Origin: Catenulispora pinistramenti
GTDB taxonomy: Bacteria; Actinomycetota; Actinomycetes; Streptomycetales; Catenulisporaceae
Assembly: GCF_018274385.1 (NCBI RefSeq)
Contig: NZ_JAAFYZ010000012.1
Span: 29,746 to 93,745, forward strand
Length of the DNA stretch: 64,000 nt
Direction of reading: 5' to 3'
Made by a program: the position numbers and the translations under genes
Shown here: one piece after another, positions 8,990 to 17,349 of the stretch
How positions within the stretch are numbered: the stretch's first letter is position 1
Layout: each line of letters opens with the position of its first letter
The notes under the pieces: generated by a model
What the model was told of the DNA's origin: nothing
The model's database searches: none
What the model saw: only the letters and a program-made list of their open reading frames with translations

Positions 8990-9391
8990 TCACGCCCCGT
9001 ACAACCGCTGCATCGCATAAGCGGTCATCTGCTCAATAGCCTTCGCATCGAAGACGATCCGATGCTCCCCCTCGATGTCCAGCACGATCCCGTACCCGGT
9101 CGGCAGCAGGTCCAGCACCTCGCCCCCGGTCACCGTGAAGTACCGGGACTCCTCCCCCGAGTAAGCCCGCAGTTCCTCCAGCGAGCTGAACATCGGGATC
9201 ACCGGCTCCGGGGTGTCGTGCAGGGCCAGGAACCCCGGTTGCTCGCCGCGCGGGCAGTAGATCTTCGCGCTGTTGAATACCGTGTAGAAGTCCTCGGGGC
9301 CCATCACGCCGCCGGTGAAGGCCCGGATGGCGTCGCTCAACGCGGCGTTGGCCACCTGGGACGGTGGGGGCTCCTGGGGATAGCCGTACAC
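8990..9391 (-). CDS. SseB-like domain protein
   Basis: A 133-aa acidic soluble protein from GTG 9391. The sequence pattern, YCPRGEQPGFLAL then PMFSSLEELRAY and a TGGEVLDLLPTGYGIVLD segment, matches the SseB N-terminal-like domain common in actinomycete proteins of unknown role. It has no signal peptide or membrane segment. The name comes from a type III secretion chaperone, but no secretion genes are near and no such function is implied. Confidence 0.65.
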   Translation of the reverse strand: MYGYPQEPPPSQVANAALSDAIRAFTGGVMGPEDFYTVFNSAKIYCPRGEQPGFLALHDTPEPVIPMFSSLEELRAYSGEESRYFTVTGGEVLDLLPTGYGIVLDIEGEHRIVFDAKAIEQMTAYAMQRLYGA

Positions 9392-9592
9392 GTCATGAGA
9401 GCCTACCCGGCGCTTACGCTCCGGTGCACCGCGCTCGCGTGATCCACCTCACCGCCCCGGCGCCGAGATCGGGGGAGGTCCGGGCTTGCGGCTAGTTACC
9501 GGTGGGTAGCATCCTTGGAGAGAGCTTATTACTCTTCAGTACGACCGGAACGTAAACCCTGAGCCGGTCCGGGATCATGGGAGCCAACGGCG

Positions 9593-11422
9593 ATGAGCCA
9601 CTACAAGTCGAACCTGCGCGACATCGAGTTCAACCTCTTCGAGGTGTTCGGCCGCGGCGAGGTGTACGGGACCGGCGAGTACGCCGACATGGACGTCGAC
9701 ACCGCCAAGTCGATCCTGGCCGAGGTCGAGCGGCTGGCGGTGGAGGAGCTGGCGCCGAGCCTGCTCGACTCCGACCGCAACCCGCCGATCTTCGACCCGG
9801 AGACCAACTCCGCCACCCTGCCGGAGAGCTTCAAGCGCTCCTACAAGCAGTTCATGGACGCCGAGTGGTGGCGCCTGGGCCTGCCGGTCGAGCTCGGCGG
9901 CACCCCGACCCCGCGCACCCTGCGCTGGTCGGTGGCCGAGCTGGTGCTGGGTGCGAACCCGGCGATCTGGATGTACTCCTCCGGCGCCGACTTCGCGACC
10001 GTGGTCTGGAACCTGGGCACCGAGGAGCAGCGCAAGGTCGCCCGGCAGATGGTCGAGGGCCAGTGGGGCTCCACCATGGTGCTCACCGAGCCGGATGCCG
10101 GCTCCGACGTGGGCGCCGGCCGCACCAAGGCGATCCAGCAGCCGGACGGCACCTGGCACATCGAGGGCGTGAAGCGGTTCATCACCTCCGGTGAGCACGA
10201 CCTCAGCGACAACATCATCCACCTGGTGCTGGCCCGCCCCGAGGGCGCCGGCCCCGGCACCAAGGGCCTGTCGCTGTTCATCGTGCCGAAGTTCGACTTC
10301 GACTGGGACAGCGGTGAGCTCGGCGAGCGCAACGGCGCCTTCGTCACCAACGTCGAGCACAAGATGGGCCTGAAGGCCTCCACCACCTGCGAGGTCACCT
10401 TCGGCCAGGCCGGTGTCCCGGCCAAGGGCTGGCTGCTCGGCGAGGTGCACAACGGCATCGCGCAGATGTTCAACATCATCGAGTTCGCGCGCATGATGGT
10501 CGGCACCAAGGCCATCTCCACGCTGTCCACCGGCTACCTGAACGCGCTGGAGTACGCCAAGCAGCGCGTGCAGGGCTCGGACCTGACCGCCCCGGGCAAG
10601 GACGCGCCGCGCGTCACCATCACCCACCACCCGGACGTGCGCCGCTCGCTGATGACGCAGAAGGCCTACGTCGAGGGCATGCGCTCGCTGGTGCTCTACA
10701 CCGCGACCTTCCAGGACGCGATCGAGCAGGCCCGCGCCGCCGGGGTGGAGGACAAGCACGCCGAGCGGATGAACGACCTGCTGCTGCCGATCGTGAAGGG
10801 CTACGGCTCGGAGAAGTCCTACGAGCAGCTGGCGCAGGCCCTGCAGATCTTCGGCGGCTCCGGCTTCCTGCAGGAGTACCCGCTGGAGCAGTACATCCGC
10901 GACGCCAAGATCGACTCGCTCTACGAGGGCACCACCGCGATCCAGTCCCTGGACCTGCTCTTCCGCAAGGTCGTGAAGGACGGCGGGGTCGCCATCAACA
11001 CCCTGAACGAGGAGATCACCAAGTTCCTGGCCGGCAGCCCCGGCGGTGCGGACCTGGCCCGCGAGCGCCAGCTGCTGGCCGCCGCGCAGGGCGAGGTCGG
11101 CGCGATGCTCAAGGCGATGCTGGACAAGGCCGGCGAGTCCCTGTCGGACCCCAAGCAGCTGTACGTGGTGGCGCAGAACACCGTGCGCTTCCTGTTCGCG
11201 CTCGGCGACGTCATCGTCTCCTGGCTGCTGCTGCGCGGCGCCACGGTCGCGCAAGAGGCGCTGGCCGACGGTGCGGCCGGCCGGGACGAGGCGTTCTACA
11301 CCGGCAAGATCGCGGCGGCGCAGTTCTTCCTGCGCAACACCCTGCCGCTGCTGGCCGCGCAGCGCGCCATCGTCGAGGCCACGGACAACTCGCTGATGGA
11401 CGTGCCGGAGGAGGCCTTCTAA
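9593..11422 (+). CDS. fadE5: FadE5-type acyl-CoA dehydrogenase
   Basis: A 609-aa flavoprotein catalysing alpha,beta-desaturation of acyl-CoA. It has the long form of the family: an extra N-terminal helix segment opening with [19 protein letters not shown], the FAD/substrate motif [15 protein letters not shown], the mid-domain FITSGEHD, and a C-terminal alpha-helical extension. The catalytic Glu is expected at about residue 445 in [13 protein letters not shown]. Similarity to mycobacterial FadE5 (about 611 aa) extends over the full length, which is the basis for the symbol; the exact chain-length preference is not visible. ATG 9593 follows GGGAG at 9579. It stands alone, as fadE5 often does. 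Confidence 0.88.
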   Translation: MSHYKSNLRDIEFNLFEVFGRGEVYGTGEYADMDVDTAKSILAEVERLAVEELAPSLLDSDRNPPIFDPETNSATLPESFKRSYKQFMDAEWWRLGLPVELGGTPTPRTLRWSVAELVLGANPAIWMYSSGADFATVVWNLGTEEQRKVARQMVEGQWGSTMVLTEPDAGSDVGAGRTKAIQQPDGTWHIEGVKRFITSGEHDLSDNIIHLVLARPEGAGPGTKGLSLFIVPKFDFDWDSGELGERNGAFVTNVEHKMGLKASTTCEVTFGQAGVPAKGWLLGEVHNGIAQMFNIIEFARMMVGTKAISTLSTGYLNALEYAKQRVQGSDLTAPGKDAPRVTITHHPDVRRSLMTQKAYVEGMRSLVLYTATFQDAIEQARAAGVEDKHAERMNDLLLPIVKGYGSEKSYEQLAQALQIFGGSGFLQEYPLEQYIRDAKIDSLYEGTTAIQSLDLLFRKVVKDGGVAINTLNEEITKFLAGSPGGADLARERQLLAAAQGEVGAMLKAMLDKAGESLSDPKQLYVVAQNTVRFLFALGDVIVSWLLLRGATVAQEALADGAAGRDEAFYTGKIAAAQFFLRNTLPLLAAQRAIVEATDNSLMDVPEEAF

Positions 11423-11527
11423 GCCTTCTGAGGCAGTGGGTCCGGCAACGGGTCCGGAGCCGGAAGAGTCCATCCGGGCTCGAACGACTCTTCGCATTTC
11501 ACGCAGTCGCCCCTACTCTGCGCCACT

Positions 11528-12232
11528 ATGGCGAGAGCAGGGGCGATTGTGCGTGTGACGGTGCGGACGACCGGCGAACTGCTGGTCACGTTCTCGGTGT
11601 TGCTGGTGCTGTTCATGGTGTATCAGCTCTATTACACGAACGTGCTCGGCCGGGACGCGATGAACCACGAAGTCAGCTCGATGCAGCGGCAGTGGTCGGC
11701 CACCGCGCCGGCGAGCCCGGCCGCCCCGGCGCCGCACGGCCAGTCCGCCCCGGTGGTGCTGCCGCCGCCGCAGCCGCTGCGCAACGGTGACGACGTCGCG
11801 ATCCTGCGCATCCCGCGCCTGGGTTCCAGCTTCGGCGACACCGGGGTCCCGGTGCTGGAGGGGGTCGGCCTGGACATCCTGAACCGCGCGACCGGCCACT
11901 ACCCCGGCACCGCGCTGCCCGGCCAGATCGGCAACTTCGCCGTGGCCGGGCACCGCAAGACGCACGGCGAGCCGTTCCGGCACCTGGACGAGATCCGGGC
12001 CGGCGATCTGGTCTACGTCGACACCGAGGCCGCCACGTACACCTACCAGATCGACACGGACCCGGTGATCGTGCAGCCCACCGATCTCGGTGTCGTGGAT
12101 CCGGTGCCGGGCAAGCCCGGAGTACCGCCGACCCAGCGTCTCATCACCCTGACGACCTGCAATCCCTGGTGGTCCTCCACCCAGCGGATGATCGTGACCG
12201 GCCACTTGATCTCGGTGACTGCTCGCAGATGA
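11528..12232 (+). CDS. Class E sortase
   Basis: A 234-aa membrane-anchored transpeptidase with an N-terminal transmembrane helix (about residues 18-37), a short Pro/Ala linker, then the sortase beta-barrel beginning VAILRIPRLG. The catalytic triad is visible: His142 in the GHRKTHG motif, Cys211 in TLTTCNP, and Arg220 in STQRM. The Thr-Thr-Cys-Asn-Pro context and the N-terminal single helix are those of actinobacterial class E enzymes. It stands just upstream of a protein with a C-terminal sorting signal, its likely substrate. Class E enzymes usually prefer LAxTG, whereas the neighbour carries LPHTG. Confidence 0.9.
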   Translation: MARAGAIVRVTVRTTGELLVTFSVLLVLFMVYQLYYTNVLGRDAMNHEVSSMQRQWSATAPASPAAPAPHGQSAPVVLPPPQPLRNGDDVAILRIPRLGSSFGDTGVPVLEGVGLDILNRATGHYPGTALPGQIGNFAVAGHRKTHGEPFRHLDEIRAGDLVYVDTEAATYTYQIDTDPVIVQPTDLGVVDPVPGKPGVPPTQRLITLTTCNPWWSSTQRMIVTGHLISVTARR

Positions 12233-12235
12233 CTA

Positions 12236-12263
12236 TTGACACTTCGTCAGATTCCTCCGTCAA
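12236..12263. promoter_or_regulatory. Candidate promoter with TTGAC/GTCAA inverted repeat
   Basis: Between the sortase gene and the LPHTG gene, TTGACA at 12236 fits a -35 box. The pentamers TTGAC (12236-12240) and GTCAA (12259-12263) form an inverted repeat with an 18-bp spacer. No good -10 box is seen, so this could be an operator or a weak promoter. Evidence is sequence pattern only. Confidence 0.3.
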
Positions 12264-12309
12264 TGCCTAGGCACCTCTTCGATCTGCCGTTCGATGTCAG
12301 GAGGCATCC

Positions 12310-13203
12310 ATGAGTGGTCATCAGATCCTTATCAAGCGCGCGACCTGGCGCGCGACCGCGTTCGGGGGCGCGGTGACGGCCGCCGCGGTATCGCTGGCGG
12401 TGTTCGCGCCGACCGCCAGCGCGGGCACCGTGAGCGTCGGCTACGGCAGCTGTACCAGCAGCAACACCGCGCTCACCCCGCCGCCGCCGGACTACACCTC
12501 GCAGGTGACGCTGACCCCGCAGGGTTCTTCGTTCCAGGTGGGCAAGGCGATCACGATCACCTGGCACTACTCGACCTCCACCGCGCCCCCGCCCGGCATC
12601 CCGCTGGCGAACGTGGCCTCCGCGAAGGCGAAGATCGTGATCGGCGGCGCGGCGAGCTCGACCATCAGCACCGGCTCGTCGGCGAACTTCCCGCCGGCCC
12701 CGGTCGCCACCGGCGGGACGTTCCAGATCCCTGATATGACCGCGACGTTCACGCCGACCGCGGCCGGGACCTACACGCTGACCCCCGGCGACAACGAGCA
12801 GGACATCACGCAGTTCAGCCTGGTCGTGGCCTGTAAGGCCTCTGCGTCCGGTCCGGCGGCCACGATCACCGTGGCTCCGGGCTCCGGCGGCGGCACCAGC
12901 TCCTCCCCGTCCAGCAGCTCGCACTCCTCCAGCAGCACGGGTACTTCGTCGGCGTCGGGTTCGAAGTCGTCCTCGGGCTCCTCGGGCACCTCGTCCTCCT
13001 CGACGTCGGCCGCCGGCACCGAGGGCTCCTCGACGGCGGGCGACACCGGATCGACGCCCGCCCCGACCAGTTCCTCGACCGCCGGCGAGCTGCCGCACAC
13101 CGGCTTCGACGGCCGCTGGCTGTTCGGCGGCGCGGTGCTCGCGGCGGTCCTGGGCGGCACCGGTCTGTACGCCACCCGGCGCCGGCCCGGAAACCACGGC
13201 TGA
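12310..13203 (+). CDS. LPHTG-anchored surface protein
   Basis: A 297-aa cell-wall-anchored protein. It has a signal peptide (cleavage near ASA-GT, about residue 37) and a roughly 135-aa beta-rich module that begins CTSSN and ends VVAC, with the two Cys probably disulfide-linked. A long Ser/Thr/Gly linker follows, then a complete sorting signal: LPHTG at 261-265, a hydrophobic helix and an RRR tail. The module is shared almost residue for residue with the next gene, so the pair arose by duplication. The sortase gene just upstream is the likely processing enzyme. No catalytic residues are seen; a structural or adhesive role is inferred. Confidence 0.85.
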   Translation: MSGHQILIKRATWRATAFGGAVTAAAVSLAVFAPTASAGTVSVGYGSCTSSNTALTPPPPDYTSQVTLTPQGSSFQVGKAITITWHYSTSTAPPPGIPLANVASAKAKIVIGGAASSTISTGSSANFPPAPVATGGTFQIPDMTATFTPTAAGTYTLTPGDNEQDITQFSLVVACKASASGPAATITVAPGSGGGTSSSPSSSSHSSSSTGTSSASGSKSSSGSSGTSSSSTSAAGTEGSSTAGDTGSTPAPTSSSTAGELPHTGFDGRWLFGGAVLAAVLGGTGLYATRRRPGNHG

Positions 13204-13533
13204 GCCGAAGCGCTTGCGCGAATCGGCGGCCGGGCGGGCTGAGCGGCCTCGGAGAACCAGCCCCGGCGAGTTTTCCGTGCGCCGCGGCGGCTGTGTCGCC
13301 TGAGCCGGACCGGCCGCCAATCCGCGCATGTTCTAAGAACCCTGCTCTAAGAACCCTGATCCATCTGCCCTGGCGTGTCGCGGCGGCGGCGCGAGCGCTC
13401 GAACGTGTGTATTGACTTCGCGACCGAGCTGTCGGTGAATATCTGACACTCCATCAGAACCGGTGTACGACAACCCACCCTGCGGGCCGCCGGCCCGTGG
13501 GTTTGTCACCCCCTCAAAGAGAGGGCACCACTC
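13204..13533. other. Intergenic region with 12-bp direct repeat
   Basis: No gene is supported in these 330 bases. They contain two copies of CTAAGAACCCTG (13333-13344 and 13347-13358) and a TTGACT at about 13413 that could be a -35 box for the following gene. No clear -10 box or terminator was found. Confidence 0.4.
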
Positions 13534-15219
13534 GTGAGACAAGGGTTCAGAGATCGACACCGAACCAGATCCGGCCGGGCCATGGCTCTGGCCGGGACGC
13601 TCGCGGTGGCCTTGGCCACCGTGACCGCCCTGGCCCCCGCCGCCTCGGCCGGTACGACGACCGTGGACTTCGGGAGCTGCACCAGCAGCAACCCGGCGCT
13701 CGCGGCGCCGCCGCCGGACTACAGCAGCCAGGTGACCCTGACCCCGTCGGCGGCTTCCGTCGCCGTCGGGTCGCCGGTGACCATCACCTGGCACTACTCG
13801 CTGTCCACGGCACCCTCGCCCGGCATTCCGATCGCCGACGCGGCCACCGCCAAGGCGGCGATCGTGGTCGGCGGGGCGGCCAGTACCACCCTTTCGGCCG
13901 GGCCTTCGGCGGCGTTCCCGCCGGCCCCGGTCGCCACCGGCGGGACGTTCCAGATCCCGGACTTCACCGCCACCTTCACCCCCACGACCGCCGGCACCTA
14001 CACGTTCACGCCCGGGAACAACGAGCAGGACGTGGCGCAGTTCGGCATCGTGATCCAGTGCGCGGCCAGCGGCGCGAGCGCGGCGGCCACCGTCACCGCG
14101 ACCAACGCCTCGGCGTCCGTGGGCAGCGCGTACGTGCGGCCCGGCGGCACGGTCGGCTTCACCGGCGCGGGCTGGATCGCCGGGGAGACCGTCACCCCGT
14201 CGTTCAAGGACAGCGCGGGCACCGCGACCACCGGAACGGCGATCACCGTCCCGGCCGGCGGCGCCGTCTCCGGTTCCCTCGCGGTTCCGGCCGCGGCGGC
14301 AACAGGTGCCGGTTCCCTGGTGCTCACAGGGAGCACGAGTGGAGCGGTCCCCACCGCGGTCACCGTGTTGGGCGCGCCGACGCTGAGCGCGTCGCCGTCG
14401 TCCGGCGGCCCGGGCACCGTGGTCGGTCTGTCCGGCGGTAACTGGGATCCCGGCGCGACCGTGGCCGTCAGCGGCGTGGACGCGTCCTCCAACCCGGTCG
14501 GCAGCAGCACGACGCTGACCGCGGACGCCTCCGGCCACCTGTCCGGCAGCTACACGGTGCCGGGCACCGCGATCGCCGCCATCGGGGCCGCGGAACTGGT
14601 CGGCGGCGCGCCGAGCACGACGTTGCGCGCGGCGGCGGCTTTCACCTTCGCCGGTAACGCCTGTACCGCGGACGCGGCCGGTGCGCCGGTCTCCGCGACC
14701 GGTACATGCTCGGTGCCGCAGAGCGCCAACGTGACCGTCAGCGGCGGTCCGTTGCAGCTGAAGGAGAACACCGGGGCGGTGACGTTCCCGGGCGTGACCC
14801 TGGACGGCACCGCGCACAACCAGGCCGGGTCGCTCCAACAGGTCGAGGTCCAGGACTTCCGCGGCACCACCGACGGCTGGGTCCTGAACGCGACCATGTC
14901 CGATCTGGCGCTCACCGGCGGCCCGTACGCCAACTCCGGCGCCGCGCCGATCCCGGCCGGCGACGTCTCGGCGAGCGCTCTGAAATGCGCCGGAAACCCG
15001 GCCGGGACGACGCCGTATCCGTCGACCCCGACAGCCGGCTCCGGCGGTGCGTTGAGTCCCACCACGGCGATCACCCTGTGCTCGCAGGCGGCGGGCGGGA
15101 CCAACCCGCCGACCGTCACCGGCGGGGACTTCCTCGTCGACGCCGGGCTGAACCTGTCGGTCCCCGCGTATCTCCTGCAGGGCACCTACACCGGCACGGT
15201 GACCATCACCCTGCAGTAA
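13534..15219 (+). CDS. Secreted protein with duplicated module and C-terminal WxL-like domain
   Basis: A 561-aa exported protein from GTG 13534 (GAGAGGG upstream). Its order is: signal peptide; the same CTSSN...QC module as the LPHTG protein (about residues 48-178); two Ig-like or neocarzinostatin-like beta repeats (about 190-370, each with a 'PGGTVGFTGAGW' type start); and a C-terminal WxL-like domain. That domain holds a true Trp-x-Leu at 449-451 (GWVL) inside VEVQDFRGTTDGWVLNATM, and the terminal strand YLLQGTYTGTVTITLQ, where the second WxL Trp is Ile. WxL domains attach non-covalently to peptidoglycan in Firmicutes. There is no LPxTG motif, so retention would depend on this domain and on the DUF916 protein encoded next. 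Confidence 0.8.
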   Translation: MRQGFRDRHRTRSGRAMALAGTLAVALATVTALAPAASAGTTTVDFGSCTSSNPALAAPPPDYSSQVTLTPSAASVAVGSPVTITWHYSLSTAPSPGIPIADAATAKAAIVVGGAASTTLSAGPSAAFPPAPVATGGTFQIPDFTATFTPTTAGTYTFTPGNNEQDVAQFGIVIQCAASGASAAATVTATNASASVGSAYVRPGGTVGFTGAGWIAGETVTPSFKDSAGTATTGTAITVPAGGAVSGSLAVPAAAATGAGSLVLTGSTSGAVPTAVTVLGAPTLSASPSSGGPGTVVGLSGGNWDPGATVAVSGVDASSNPVGSSTTLTADASGHLSGSYTVPGTAIAAIGAAELVGGAPSTTLRAAAAFTFAGNACTADAAGAPVSATGTCSVPQSANVTVSGGPLQLKENTGAVTFPGVTLDGTAHNQAGSLQQVEVQDFRGTTDGWVLNATMSDLALTGGPYANSGAAPIPAGDVSASALKCAGNPAGTTPYPSTPTAGSGGALSPTTAITLCSQAAGGTNPPTVTGGDFLVDAGLNLSVPAYLLQGTYTGTVTITLQ

Positions 15220-15251
15220 CGCGCGCAGCGCCGATCTGATGGGGAGCAAGG

Positions 15252-15294
15252 GGCTTTCCGGTGGGGCGAGGTCCATTCGCCCCACCGGAAAGCC
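15252..15294. terminator. Perfect 17-bp hairpin between surface-protein genes
   Basis: GGCTTTCCGGTGGGGCG at 15252-15268 is perfectly complementary to 15278-15294, with a 9-base loop and no T-run. It lies between the WxL-like gene and the DUF916 gene, so it may attenuate read-through or protect the upstream mRNA 3' end. Confidence 0.6.
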
Positions 15295-15338
15295 ACAGCC
15301 ATGAGTACCACACCGGCCCGTTTGCCGAGGAGATCGTT

Positions 15339-16391
15339 GTGGAGAGCAGTAGAGAGAACGCGGTGGTCCGTCGTGGTCTACGGGCCCGTGCTGTGGCGGT
15401 GTTCTTGGCCGCGACGCTACTTGTCGGCGTCTCCGTCGGTTCCGGGAGCGGAACCGCTGAGGCGGACAGCGGATCCTGGTCGGTACAGCCCGCGCCGAAG
15501 CCGGGTTCGCCGGCCGGCGCGCGCCAGTACTTCATCCTGGAGGGCCGCCCCGGTACGACACTGCAGGACGGCCTCGCTCTGTCGAATTACACCTCCCACC
15601 CGATGACGTACTACGTCTACGGCGCCGACGGCTACAACACCCCCGGGGACGGCCAGTTCGCGCTGCGGGACCACGGCTACCCGATGACCGGCGTCGGCTC
15701 GTGGGTGCGCGCCGCGTTCCCCACGATTACCGTCCCGGCGCGGACGTCCACTGTTGTGCCGATCTCTATAGCGATTCCCGCGAACGCCTCCCCGGGCGAC
15801 CATGTCGGCGGCGTCTCAGGGATGGATACCGCCGTGGAGAGCGTGCAGCAGCAGGGCGACATCCGGGTCGGTATCAAACGTGTGGTCGCGGCCCGACTCT
15901 ATGTGCATGTCGACGGCCCCGCGCTCGGCGGGCTGACGGTCACGGATCTGAAAGTCTCGGGTTCTGCGTCATTCCCGGCCTATGTGAGTGACAGTGACGG
16001 GACGGTTACTGCGACGGTCACTAATAGCGGCAACTTGCTGGAGTCCCCTAAAGCGCATCTCCGTGCGACGGGAATCTTCGGGACGCTGATAGACCGGACG
16101 GTTCAGCTTCCACAGATCCTGCCGGGACAGAGCATCCATTTTTCCCAGTCGTGGAAGAACATGCCGCCCTTTGAGATCGGCACTCTGCATCTCGCCGTCA
16201 CGGACGACTCCGCTTCTGCTCCGGTGACATCAGCGGCGGCCCTGTCGCTGGTGCTGATTCCGTGGCTCACGCTGCTGGTCCTCGTGCTCGCGGGGCTCGC
16301 GGTCCTGGTGGGGCTGGTGTTCTGGCGGCGCCGGAAGGGCCCGGTGCGGGTCCGCGTCCGGCCCGAGCCGACGAAGGCCGCGGCACCCTGA
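15339..16391 (+). CDS. DUF916-type WxL-interacting membrane protein
   Basis: A 350-aa type I membrane protein. The start is GTG 15339, six bases after GAGGAG (15327-15332); a longer frame would run through the hairpin and is unlikely. It has a signal peptide, then two beta-sandwich domains. The first (WSVQPAPKPG, LALSNYTSHPMTYYVY, then SISIAIPANASPGDHVGGV) has the DUF916 (WxL peptidoglycan-binding) pattern. The second contains 'GTVTATVTNSGNLLESP', like DUF3324. A single C-terminal helix ends in a basic tail (FWRRRKGP). In Firmicutes such proteins bind WxL proteins at the wall; here the adjacent gene encodes the WxL-like partner. Its stop overlaps the next ATG (TGATG). Confidence 0.82.
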   Translation: MESSRENAVVRRGLRARAVAVFLAATLLVGVSVGSGSGTAEADSGSWSVQPAPKPGSPAGARQYFILEGRPGTTLQDGLALSNYTSHPMTYYVYGADGYNTPGDGQFALRDHGYPMTGVGSWVRAAFPTITVPARTSTVVPISIAIPANASPGDHVGGVSGMDTAVESVQQQGDIRVGIKRVVAARLYVHVDGPALGGLTVTDLKVSGSASFPAYVSDSDGTVTATVTNSGNLLESPKAHLRATGIFGTLIDRTVQLPQILPGQSIHFSQSWKNMPPFEIGTLHLAVTDDSASAPVTSAAALSLVLIPWLTLLVLVLAGLAVLVGLVFWRRRKGPVRVRVRPEPTKAAAP

Positions 16392-17329
16392 TGCGCAGGC
16401 TGACCGCAGCCGCCGTGGTGGTACTCCTGGCCGTCCTCTGCGCCGGGTCTGCGGCGGCTCATGCGACCGCTGACGGTCCCACCCTGGCGTTGTCCCAGGA
16501 CACGGCGAAGCTGGGGGACCACATCGGGGTGACCGGGAGTGGGTTCCCTATAGGGACGCAGCTACAGGTCGAGATATGCGGGATCGGGGGATCGTCGAAC
16601 TCCTGCGCCATCGCGGCGGCGGTGGACGCGACGGCGGACGTCCACGGCGGCTTCCACCAGACCCTGCCGGTGGTGGAGCCGCCGACGCCGTGCCCGTGCA
16701 CTGTGCATGCGGCGCCCTACGCGGGTACCGCCGCGGATCCTGTAGACGTCCCGATCAGCATCCCAGGCCTGCGCTACCTGCCGCAGGCGGCACCGGCCGT
16801 GGCCGGGACGGCGCAGCTGACGGACGCCACCGCCGTCCCCGACTCCCCGTTCCTGACCCAGCTCGGAGCGGACGGCTCGGCGCGCGTCACGCTGACCTTC
16901 GCCGACCTCGGCGGCGGTCCGGCCCCTGATCCCGGCGTCACGCTGACACTGTCGCGCGGCGGTGCGCAGGTCGGACGGTATCCGGTGACCTGGACCGGCG
17001 GCGCCCTGGCGCCGGGCGGACGCAGATCACTGGTGTACGAGGTCTCGCTGCCCGGCGGCTGGTTCCGCGACTACGAGATCGGGGTCGCGCTCGGTTCCAC
17101 GGCCGGCGGGGTCACCGTGCGCACCCTGTCAGCGGCCGTACGGCCCTGGGGCGAGGTCCTGGCGCCGTTGCTGCTGCTCTGCGGTCTCGGGTGCCTGTTC
17201 GGCGCCCGCAGGCGCGGTACGGCCGTCCCAGAGCCCTTCCCGGCCGAGCCGGGGATCCCGCCAGCGGCCCCAGAACCCGAAAACGCGACGGCTGAGACGC
17301 CTGAGACTGTTGAGAACGGACCCTCATAA
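16391..17329 (+). CDS. Type I membrane protein with neocarzinostatin-like N-domain
   Basis: 312 aa from ATG 16391, translationally coupled to the DUF916 gene. A signal peptide (ending AAAHA) precedes a beta domain with 'LGDHIGVTGSGFPIGTQLQV', and Cys pairs around EICGIGGSSNSCAIAAAVDA and TPCPCTVHA. That arrangement is reminiscent of neocarzinostatin-like Ig folds. A second beta domain is followed by one transmembrane helix (VLAPLLLLCGLGCLFG), a basic stop-transfer and an acidic Pro/Glu tail. Coupling suggests it works with the WxL/DUF916 complex. No enzyme motif is seen and the exact family is not recognised. Confidence 0.72.
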   Translation: MRRLTAAAVVVLLAVLCAGSAAAHATADGPTLALSQDTAKLGDHIGVTGSGFPIGTQLQVEICGIGGSSNSCAIAAAVDATADVHGGFHQTLPVVEPPTPCPCTVHAAPYAGTAADPVDVPISIPGLRYLPQAAPAVAGTAQLTDATAVPDSPFLTQLGADGSARVTLTFADLGGGPAPDPGVTLTLSRGGAQVGRYPVTWTGGALAPGGRRSLVYEVSLPGGWFRDYEIGVALGSTAGGVTVRTLSAAVRPWGEVLAPLLLLCGLGCLFGARRRGTAVPEPFPAEPGIPPAAPEPENATAETPETVENGPS

Positions 17330-17349
17330 CCGTGGCGGCCGGGTCCAGG

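Noticed and set aside
9575..11497. Long minus-strand open frame opposite fadE5
   Set aside because: Low-complexity Val/Arg/Gly/Gln composition, no ribosome site, and the plus-strand gene is unequivocal.
13333..13358. CRISPR-like repeat
   Set aside because: Only two copies of a 12-bp unit almost touching; no spacers and no cas genes anywhere in the window.
15261..15338. Longer N-terminus for the DUF916 protein
   Set aside because: It would start inside the 17-bp hairpin; GTG 15339 has an ideal GAGGAG and a proper signal peptide.
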